This document shows, in pieces, positions 8,131-13,677 of a DNA stretch of 15,512 nucleotides. The DNA comes from Kiritimatiellia bacterium. GTDB taxonomy: Bacteria > Verrucomicrobiota > Kiritimatiellia > RFP12 > UBA1067. Position numbers and translations under genes: made by a program. Every line of letters starts with the position of its first letter. The stretch's first letter is position 1. The notes below the pieces were generated by a model, which made no database searches, was not told where the DNA came from, and worked only from the letters and a program-made list of their open reading frames with translations. The stretch is taken from NCBI GenBank assembly GCA_017411125.1, contig JAFPNP010000134.1, forward strand, positions 1 through 15,512, given 5' to 3'.

Positions 8131-8153
8131 TTTTTGGCAAAATGGGCAAAATA
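8131..8153 (-). promoter_or_regulatory. Upstream element shared with 258-280
   Basis: The minus strand reads TATTTTGCCCATTTTGCCAA followed by AAA. It sits 44 bp upstream of the -10 box, nearly the same spacing as at 258-280. Here it also forms a perfect 7-bp hairpin (CCATTTT-GCCA-AAAATGG), which is not conserved in the other copy because its flank differs. There is no U-run, so it is not a convincing terminator for the transporter gene. Confidence 0.4.
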
Positions 8154-8159
8154 AAAGTG

Positions 8160-8220
8160 TTGCCAATGTGGAAGTGTTGCCAATTGCCAATGTTGCCAAT
8201 TGGGCATTGGATTTTGGCAA
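8160..8220. repeat. TTGCCAA/TTGGCAA heptamer repeat array after the transporter gene
   Basis: TTGCCAA occurs at 8160-8166, 8177-8183, 8184-8190 and 8193-8199, and TTGGCAA at 8214-8220 and just outside at 8134-8140. From 8193 the sequence is phased in sevens (TTGCCAA, TTGGGCA, TTGGATT, TTGGCAA). Several inverted pairs could fold into 7-bp stems. The array begins 5 bp after the stop codon of the transporter gene and may take the place of a classical terminator. Confidence 0.65.
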
Positions 8221-8225
8221 AATTC

Positions 8226-9617
8226 TCAGGCGTCCCGCATAGCGCGGTTGAGGCAGGCCACCGTCGCGTCGTCGAGCGGATAGCGGACGAGGGCCGCGGC
8301 CGCCGCGGCGAGAAGGATCGCAGGGATCACGCACACGAGCCACCGGATGCCCTCCTGCGCGAGCGGCGTCTGCGATTCGAGCCCGTTCATGAAATACGCG
8401 CCCGCCGCGTTGCCCGCCGACATCAGCGCGAACGCCGCCACGAAGAAGAGCGCAAGCCACCTGAGCGGACCGTTCCGCCGGAACTCCCGCCAAAGGTCGG
8501 CGACCCTCACCTGCGCGGCGTCCGCCGCCTTCATCACCACGCGTTCCTTCGTCTGTGTGAAGGAAAAGACAAGCAGCACGACGGCGACCCCCGCGAGGGC
8601 TGCCATCGTCCAGAGCCATGCGCTTGGGACCGTCGGCAGGGACATCCCCCCTTCCGCGTCGGCGACGGCCCGATAGCCTGTTCCGGCGAGCACGAGGCCC
8701 GCCGCAACGTTTCCCAGCGCCATCCCCGCCCGGAAGAATACGCCCACGATGGCGTTGATCACCCCGGAGACGCGCCGTCCCGTCAGACGCTCGGAGTACG
8801 CGATCACCTCCGGCACGAGTGCCCACATGTATCCCGTCGACACGATGATGCCCGTCGCCTTCACGAACTGCGCTGCATAGATCCATTCGGACGCGACGGA
8901 GCGCGTCCCTCCCGCGCGGCTCAAAACGTACAACGCGGCCATTCCGAACACTGCGACGCACGCAAAAACATAGAAAAGCCCCTTCTTCCCAAGACGCCGC
9001 CTCAATGACGGCAAAAGCGGCATGAACACGAACGACGGCAGCATCCCGCACGCCATGAAAAGCGACATGTGCCCCGAACTCGCCACTCCTTTCCCCGCCA
9101 GCGCGGCCACAAGCATCGGCACGCCCGCCATGGCCGCGAGACACCCTGCGTTCGCCAGGAAAATCCTGACTGCCGTGAGCGTGGTGATTTCATCCATGTC
9201 ACGCGAAAGCGAGGCGCTGAGCGCGCCGTAGGCGACGTTCATGAGCGTGAAGAGCAGCGTGAAGCCCGCGTATGCCGCGCATGCGTAAATCATCTTCCAT
9301 GCGCCGCCGAAGGGATTGGCGAAGCACATGACGGCGAAGGCTGCAAACGGAATGCCAGCCATAACGAGATACGAACGGTACTTGCCCCACGGCGGACTGC
9401 GCCGGTCGATGAACACGCCCGCAAACGGGTTCCACAGCGCGTCCGCCAGCTGCACGACGAGGAACATCGTCGCGACGGCCGATGGCGCAAGGCCGACCAC
9501 GTCGGTACTGAAAAAAAGCAGATACGTGCCTACTGCCGAGAACACAAGATTCTGCGCAAGGTCTCCCGCGCCGAATCCGATCCGCACCTTCCATCCCAAC
9601 GCATCTTCACTCTTCAT
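8226..9617 (-). CDS. GPH-type sugar:cation symporter (MFS superfamily)
   Basis: This 463-residue inner-membrane protein has about twelve hydrophobic segments. It carries the hallmarks of glycoside-pentoside-hexuronide:cation symporters: ADALWNPFAGVFIDR followed by PPWGKYR (residues about 58-80), AYGALSASLSRDMDEITTLT in the TM4-TM5 loop, and PEVIAYSERLTGRR at about 270-285, equivalent to the family's D...YGEWKTGRR loop. It probably imports the sugar released by the secreted protein encoded upstream; the substrate cannot be read from sequence. It is the last gene of the apparent operon, starting 19 bp after the regulator stop. The ATG at 9617 lies inside a heptamer repeat, and the best GGAGG is 13 bp away, a long spacing, so translation may be modest or coupled to the upstream gene. 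Confidence 0.88.
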   Translation of the reverse strand: MKSEDALGWKVRIGFGAGDLAQNLVFSAVGTYLLFFSTDVVGLAPSAVATMFLVVQLADALWNPFAGVFIDRRSPPWGKYRSYLVMAGIPFAAFAVMCFANPFGGAWKMIYACAAYAGFTLLFTLMNVAYGALSASLSRDMDEITTLTAVRIFLANAGCLAAMAGVPMLVAALAGKGVASSGHMSLFMACGMLPSFVFMPLLPSLRRRLGKKGLFYVFACVAVFGMAALYVLSRAGGTRSVASEWIYAAQFVKATGIIVSTGYMWALVPEVIAYSERLTGRRVSGVINAIVGVFFRAGMALGNVAAGLVLAGTGYRAVADAEGGMSLPTVPSAWLWTMAALAGVAVVLLVFSFTQTKERVVMKAADAAQVRVADLWREFRRNGPLRWLALFFVAAFALMSAGNAAGAYFMNGLESQTPLAQEGIRWLVCVIPAILLAAAAAALVRYPLDDATVACLNRAMRDA

Positions 9618-9631
9618 TGTTCACTCTTCGC
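9604..9631 (-). repeat. GAAGAGT-type heptamer repeat spanning the transporter start codon
   Basis: On the minus strand the units GAAGAGT, GAACAAT, GAAGAGT and GAAGATG follow one another with period 7. The start codon of the transporter gene is formed across the second and third units. A gain or loss of one unit would alter the spacing between the GGAGG and the ATG. Confidence 0.6.
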
Positions 9632-9636
9632 CTCCA

Positions 9637-10731
9637 CTAACACGGGTACGGGAAAGTGCGCCCGAAGATGTAATGCGGAGCGATGACAGGCGGCGGCGGC
9701 AACCGCCCCTTGGCAAGAAGCGAAAGCGTGTATGCGGCGACTTTCTCGCCAGCTTCGGCGGCATCGCATTCGAAACGCGTGAGAGCCTCGGAATAGACTG
9801 GCCCCAGCCCGCGGTTCGAAAGCGTCACCACCTTGATGTCGTCTGGAATCCTGAGTCCCCGTCCGAGAAACGCAGTGAGCGCTCCCTGCGCCACAAAGTC
9901 GTCCCAGAAAAGGAACACGTCGGGGAAAGATGAACGCGACATGCTCATGAACATATTGTAGGCAGACCGCTCGATGCCCTCGTAGCGGCCAAGCCCATCC
10001 ATGCGCGGAACAGTAAGCCAGCCGCACTTTATCTTCTTGGCCGCAAGCGCCCTGCGCGCATCCGGAGTCTCGTTGCCGTCGAAGCGCACCTGCATGACGC
10101 GCTTCACGCCGGCGCGTGCACAGTGCTGGACGAAATTCGCGACCGCTTCCTCCGCCGAGAACCTAATCCACCACCCTTCGTTCGGCTTAGGCGGATCGCC
10201 GTATATGAATACGCTTCTGACGCCCGCTTCGCGAAGGCACTTCCGCACAGGCGCAGTGCCGTAGATCACGATGGCGACGTCGGGCGCGCGGAGAAGCTCG
10301 TGCTTCAAGAACGTGAGCCCGATTCGCTCTTCACGCGAAAAGACCACAGTGGAGAATGCACATCCCGCCGTCCCCAGTCTGCAGCGGAGCGCATTGGCGA
10401 TCATTGTGACGTGGTAGCTGCATGCGTCCACGTCGGGCAACACGAAGAGGATGCGCCCTCGCAGCGTTATGACGTCGCGCGACATAACTACAGTGCCTAT
10501 GCGCGGACGCGAACGCACGTACCCTTCCCGCGCCAGCCGTTCAACAACGCCGCGTGCGACGCGGAATGTGAGCCCGCTCGCCTCGGCAAGGTCTTGGATG
10601 GTCGGGATCGGCACGCCCGCCTTGAGGCGGCCGTAGGCGATCTCGTCCTTTATGTACGCGCAAAGCGCGTCTGCAAGGGACATCGTCCCGTCTGGCGTGA
10701 AATGGAAGTCTTTTAGGAAATCATTGTCCAT
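9637..10731 (-). CDS. GntR-type winged-helix regulator with a LacI-like sugar-binding domain
   Basis: This 364-residue protein begins with a GntR winged helix (residues about 16-85; TIQDLAEASGLTFRVARGVV is the recognition region, followed by a wing ending RPRIGTVV). The rest (about 90-355) has the pattern of the periplasmic-binding-protein/LacI effector domain: ILFVLPD, VAIVIYGT, DVFLFWDDFVAQGALTAFLG, RGLRIPDDIKVVTLSNRG. This architecture matches AraR-like regulators, which release DNA on binding a sugar. ATG 10731 is preferred over ATG 10749 because GGAG lies 5 bp upstream of the former, while the latter directly abuts the previous stop codon. It lies between a glycan-active secreted protein and a sugar transporter, which suggests it controls this operon. 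No operator can be assigned, as the operon promoter is outside the window. Confidence 0.85.
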   Translation of the reverse strand: MDNDFLKDFHFTPDGTMSLADALCAYIKDEIAYGRLKAGVPIPTIQDLAEASGLTFRVARGVVERLAREGYVRSRPRIGTVVMSRDVITLRGRILFVLPDVDACSYHVTMIANALRCRLGTAGCAFSTVVFSREERIGLTFLKHELLRAPDVAIVIYGTAPVRKCLREAGVRSVFIYGDPPKPNEGWWIRFSAEEAVANFVQHCARAGVKRVMQVRFDGNETPDARRALAAKKIKCGWLTVPRMDGLGRYEGIERSAYNMFMSMSRSSFPDVFLFWDDFVAQGALTAFLGRGLRIPDDIKVVTLSNRGLGPVYSEALTRFECDAAEAGEKVAAYTLSLLAKGRLPPPPVIAPHYIFGRTFPYPC

Positions 10732-10749
10732 TGATTCTCCTTTGGCCAT

Positions 10750-13677
10750 TCAATTTATCGCACATTGCGGTCGCGCGGGACGCGGGACGCGCGACCCTGC
10801 CAGCTGAATGTCGGGGCCGATCTTCTTTCCCGTTCTCACATCCAGCCGCTCGACGACAATTCCTTCAGGCCCGGCAATTAGAAAAAGCGCCTGGTGCGAA
10901 TTGTGGTCGCCCTTCGGCTTAGGAAGCCAGGTCTTGATCTGGTAGAAAAGCGAAGGTATCGCAATCGCGGCGAAGCCATCCGATAGGGGCACGCATCCCG
11001 CGTGTCCGCGATCGCGCGGGACGCGCGACCCTACCACGAACGACGTGTCGTTAGTGGCGGATATGTGGGCATGTCCGCATACGGCGATCGTGTTCGGCAT
11101 GTTCGTGACGTAGGCGAGCGACGCACCGTCGTCCCACGAGATCTCGTCGCCGCAGCCGGGCCGCGCAAACAGCCCGCGATATGTGCGGTGCTGGGAAAAA
11201 ACGTGCAGCCAAGGAGCGCGGTCGCGCGGTAGGGGCATGCGTCCCGCGTGCCCGCCATTTGGCAAGAAATGCACGAGTGTGAACTCGCATCCCTTCACCA
11301 TGCGGCGGACAACCGGCTCGAACGGCTCGCCGAAGGCGAGCTGCCACGCGACTGCGGGGCCGATGTGCGGGATGTAGTCGTGCCACCGTCCCTTGGCGAC
11401 GACCTCGCGCTGGCGCACCTTGAAGTTGAGCGCGGTGTCGTGGTCGCCGTAGTGGAAGAGGCGCGTCACCGGCTCGCCATCGGAGCGGCGGCTTCCGGGG
11501 AACACCTCGTTCCACGCGGCGGCGACCGCGCGCAGTTCGGAGAGAAGCCCGAGGTCGGTCAGGTCGCCCGCGGCAATCACGGCGTCGGCCTTCTTCGCGT
11601 CGAAGAGCCGGAGCGCACGCTTGAGATCCGAGTTGTCGTTGTCGTCACCGATGTGGATGTCGGATATCAAGCCAATTCGGACGGGGGACGGGGAACAGGA
11701 AACGGGGAATGGGAGCGGCTCCAGATACTCACGCCTGAAGAGCGCAATGCGGCGCGCCTCCAGCGACCCGGCGGCGACCTTCGCCTCCGCGTCGCGGAGA
11801 AGCGCGGCGAGGCGCGAGAGCACCTCCGGCGAATAGATCTTCGTGCGCAGCTCCTCCTCCGTCGGCGCTTCGCACACGCCAGGGCCGAGCGGCGTGTCGT
11901 AGGGCCTTGCGACAACCTTCATCCAGCACGCCTCCAGCGTGTCGAAGAACTCGGCCATCTCCTCCGCCGCCGCGCCGAACATGAGACGGTGGTGTTCCGC
12001 GAGAATCGCCTCAACGTCGGCTTCCGGGTTCCAGCAGACGCGCGCGAACACGTAGTAGTTGAGGTAGTTGTAGAACCAGCGGTCGCTCTCGCTTTCCGCG
12101 AACGCACCGTTCACATGCGGCGCTGCGGCGCGATAGTAGCGTGCCCACGCGCGCGGTGCGAGCTGCGGAATGTTCTTCATCTCGAGGTTCCAGCAATCGA
12201 CCTTGTCGGGATAGTTCCAGAGCGAGACCTTCCGTCCGAGCTTTTCATGCCAGCGGCGCACCTCTTCCCGCTCGCGCGCGCCGATCGCCGTGCCTTCGGC
12301 CCACGGGCCACGACGAGCGACGAACACATCGACGTTGTCGGGGATGTCGTTCGTTGGGATGCGCACGTAGGGGATGTACGACATCTGAGAGACACGCGCG
12401 TTGGGGAATCTGGCGGCGAGCCGGTTCGCGAGTTCGGCGGTGCGTTGCCACACGAGTTCGGATGCGTAACCGGTGTCAGTGCGGGAGAATGGAATGTTCT
12501 TCGCGCACCAGTCGCAGGGACAGTGCCGCGCCCACGTGAAGCCATCCTTCGGCATGGCGTCGAAGACGAGTTGGGGAACGGGGAATGGAGAATGGGGAAC
12601 GGGGAACGCCGCCGCCCTGTAAAGTGCGCAGGCGTTGGTGTAGATAGAATCCCAGGTCTCCGGCGAGAGGCAGTGAGTCTTCGCGCCGTGGCAGCACCTG
12701 AGGTGATAGGTTTCCATGCGCAGGCGGTACCAGTTGAGTCGTTTGAAGGCGGTCTCGTCCATTTGCGATTTGTGAACACTTGTGGCATTTGTCATTTGCG
12801 AACAATCGCATCGATCTCCCTTGCCATCAAGCAGATCCTTGGGGACGGGTCCGTCGGCATAGCCGTAGCGGCGCACGGAGAACGCGGGCGCTTCCTCGAT
12901 GCGCCCTTCGGGCACGGCGATGCGCGCCGCCTTCGGAATGCACGTGCCGAGTTCGCCGGGGAAGTACATGCGCACGCCGGCGAAGCGCTCGAGGAAGGCG
13001 TACACGCCAAAGAGCGTGCCGCGCCGGAAGCAGGGCTGCCACGGGGCCTCGTCGGGCAGCGCCGCGGTGGCGGCGGGATCGGGGGGATCGTCGTCGTTGC
13101 CGACGATGCACAGGACACCATCGCGCGAATCGATTACATAGCCGTCGCGGTCGCGCGGGACGCCGCCAAGATGGCGGCTTTCCCAGTCAGGGCCGCCGCC
13201 CAGCACGATCGCCGTTTTACCGGCGGTGCGCTGCGCGACAATCGGCAGCGGCGCGCCGAGGATGCGCGCGAGGAAGAAATTCAGCTCTTCGGCCGCGAGC
13301 CGCGTGGCAGAGGGCGCACCAGCCGGCAAAACAATTTCTGAGGAGCGGTCGATCATGACCGACACGACCACTGGGACTACCGGGACTTCCGAGACTGCAG
13401 GAATCGCTTCTGTGGTTGCAGAAGCTGCCGCAAATGCTGAGGGGGTCGAGGAGGCCACAAGCGCTGATGAGGCCGGGAGGGCCGAGGGGGCCGCAAGCGC
13501 TGATGGGGCCGGGAGGGCCAAGGGGGCCGCAAGCGCTGATGGGGCCGGGAGGGCCAAGGGGGCCGCAAATGCTGAGACTGCAAAAGCGGCAATTGCAGCA
13601 CCAAGCGCGGCAGCAAGAGCCCTGCTGCGGCAGGAAGCTCGGTAGTCCCGGTAGTCCCGTCGTTCGCAGTGCCTCAT
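10750..13677 (-). CDS. Secreted DUF4838 (GH67-like) protein fused to a calcineurin-like metallophosphoesterase
   Basis: This 975-residue protein starts at ATG 13677, which overlaps the upstream stop as ATGA. A signal peptide (residues about 15-38, ending VSAFA-AP) leads into an Ala/Pro repeat linker (37-73). Residues about 105-240 resemble the alpha-glucuronidase (GH67) N-terminal domain (RLAAEELNFFLARILG; GTLFGVYAFLERFAGVRMYF). Residues about 314-560 match DUF4838 (NWYRLRMETYHLRC; DGFTWARHCPCDWC). Residues about 667-935 are a metallophosphoesterase: DIH and AAGDLTD metal motifs, GDHD where GNHD is usual, and GHAH. DUF4838 proteins are linked to polysaccharide use, but their reaction is not established to my knowledge. 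Repeat DNA has entered the coding frame at several places (residues about 357-369, 654-668, 881-899 and the C-terminus). The domain fusion is seen directly; a glycan role is inferred from family and neighbours. Confidence 0.85.
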   Translation of the reverse strand: MRHCERRDYRDYRASCRSRALAAALGAAIAAFAVSAFAAPLALPAPSALAAPLALPAPSALAAPSALPASSALVASSTPSAFAAASATTEAIPAVSEVPVVPVVVSVMIDRSSEIVLPAGAPSATRLAAEELNFFLARILGAPLPIVAQRTAGKTAIVLGGGPDWESRHLGGVPRDRDGYVIDSRDGVLCIVGNDDDPPDPAATAALPDEAPWQPCFRRGTLFGVYAFLERFAGVRMYFPGELGTCIPKAARIAVPEGRIEEAPAFSVRRYGYADGPVPKDLLDGKGDRCDCSQMTNATSVHKSQMDETAFKRLNWYRLRMETYHLRCCHGAKTHCLSPETWDSIYTNACALYRAAAFPVPHSPFPVPQLVFDAMPKDGFTWARHCPCDWCAKNIPFSRTDTGYASELVWQRTAELANRLAARFPNARVSQMSYIPYVRIPTNDIPDNVDVFVARRGPWAEGTAIGAREREEVRRWHEKLGRKVSLWNYPDKVDCWNLEMKNIPQLAPRAWARYYRAAAPHVNGAFAESESDRWFYNYLNYYVFARVCWNPEADVEAILAEHHRLMFGAAAEEMAEFFDTLEACWMKVVARPYDTPLGPGVCEAPTEEELRTKIYSPEVLSRLAALLRDAEAKVAAGSLEARRIALFRREYLEPLPFPVSCSPSPVRIGLISDIHIGDDNDNSDLKRALRLFDAKKADAVIAAGDLTDLGLLSELRAVAAAWNEVFPGSRRSDGEPVTRLFHYGDHDTALNFKVRQREVVAKGRWHDYIPHIGPAVAWQLAFGEPFEPVVRRMVKGCEFTLVHFLPNGGHAGRMPLPRDRAPWLHVFSQHRTYRGLFARPGCGDEISWDDGASLAYVTNMPNTIAVCGHAHISATNDTSFVVGSRVPRDRGHAGCVPLSDGFAAIAIPSLFYQIKTWLPKPKGDHNSHQALFLIAGPEGIVVERLDVRTGKKIGPDIQLAGSRVPRPARPQCAIN
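10767..10801 (-). repeat. Partial copy of the palindromic element at the 3' end of the DUF4838 gene
   Basis: The plus strand carries GCGGTCGCGCGGGACGC, matching one arm of the 10982-11035 palindrome. It differs by an extra 7 bp (GGGACGC duplicated) and ends GCGCGACCCTGCC. It encodes the tail AGSRVPRPARPQ and so supplies most of the last residues of the protein. Confidence 0.6.
10982..11035. repeat. 54-bp palindromic element inserted in frame
   Basis: Two 21-bp arms (10982-11002 and 11015-11035) are inverted repeats with 17 of 21 positions matching, around a 12-bp centre. The element is exactly 18 codons long and encodes GSRVPRDRGHAGCVPLS on the minus strand. It lies in the metallophosphoesterase domain just after the GHAH motif, between SFVVG and GFAAIAIPSL, where related enzymes run straight through. 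Similar sequence recurs at 10767, 11218 and 13147. Confidence 0.7.
11218..11255 (-). repeat. Rearranged partial copy of the palindromic element
   Basis: Bases 11228-11255 match the left arm and spacer of the 10982 element (GGTAGGGGCATGCGTCCCGC, then GTGCCCGCC). They are preceded by GCGGTCGCGC, which belongs to the opposite arm. The encoded order is GHAGRMPL then PRDR, a permutation of the PRDR then GHAGCVPL seen in the complete copy. Confidence 0.6.
11676..11717 (-). repeat. GGGGAAC-type heptamer array inside the DUF4838-phosphoesterase linker
   Basis: The plus strand shows GGGGGAC, GGGGAAC, AGGAAAC and GGGGAAT in period-7 phase from 11683 to 11710, with degenerate flanks. It encodes PLPFPVSCSPSPV immediately before the first metallophosphoesterase strand (RIGLISDIH), so the interdomain linker itself is made of repeat DNA. 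Confidence 0.65.
12573..12607 (-). repeat. GGGGAAC/GGGGAAT heptamer array inside the DUF4838 domain
   Basis: Five consecutive 7-bp units on the plus strand are GGGGAAC, GGGGAAT, GGAGAAT, GGGGAAC and GGGGAAC. On the minus strand they encode FPVPHSPFPVPQ within the DUF4838 domain without breaking the frame. The family matches the array at 11676-11717. Confidence 0.75.
13147..13163 (-). repeat. 17-bp copy of the palindromic element arm
   Basis: GCGGTCGCGCGGGACGC is identical to the first 17 bp of the copy at 10767. It encodes VPRDRD in the GH67-like N-terminal domain (LGGVPRDRDGYVID). Confidence 0.45.
13372..13398. repeat. Three-unit 9-bp repeat in the DUF4838 gene
   Basis: Units TGGGACTAC, CGGGACTTC and CGAGACTGC follow in phase on the plus strand and encode VSEVPVVPV on the minus strand, in the linker before the GH67-like domain. 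The unit is the same family as at 13641-13667 and 14414-14494. Confidence 0.55.
13461..13568 (-). repeat. 36-bp minisatellite encoding the Ala/Pro linker after the signal peptide
   Basis: Three full 36-bp units (13461-13496, 13497-13532, 13533-13568) with degenerate partial units on both sides. The second and third are identical; the first differs at two positions. Each encodes 12 residues of the pattern LALPAPSALAAP. Because 36 is a multiple of three, copy-number changes would only lengthen or shorten the linker. Confidence 0.85.
13641..13667. repeat. 9-bp repeat in the n-region of the DUF4838 signal peptide
   Basis: The plus strand reads GGTAGTCCC, GGTAGTCCC, GTCGTTCGC. This is the inverted orientation of the 13372 array and encodes the charged stretch ERRDYRDYR at the start of the protein. 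Such a long acidic and basic n-region is unusual and probably comes from the repeat. Confidence 0.55.

Noticed and set aside
8160..8220. Repeat array considered as a CRISPR
   Set aside because: Units are only 7 bp, contiguous or irregularly spaced, without unique spacers of constant length, and no cas gene is nearby.
8107..9144. 345-codon minus-strand frame overlapping the transporter gene
   Set aside because: It is out of frame with clear GPH motifs, has Arg/Gly-rich shadow composition, and ends by reading the TTGCCAA repeats.
11248..13341. 697-codon plus-strand open frame opposite the DUF4838 gene
   Set aside because: Its Arg/Gly/Val-rich composition is that of an antisense frame, and the minus strand shows conserved family motifs along the whole stretch.
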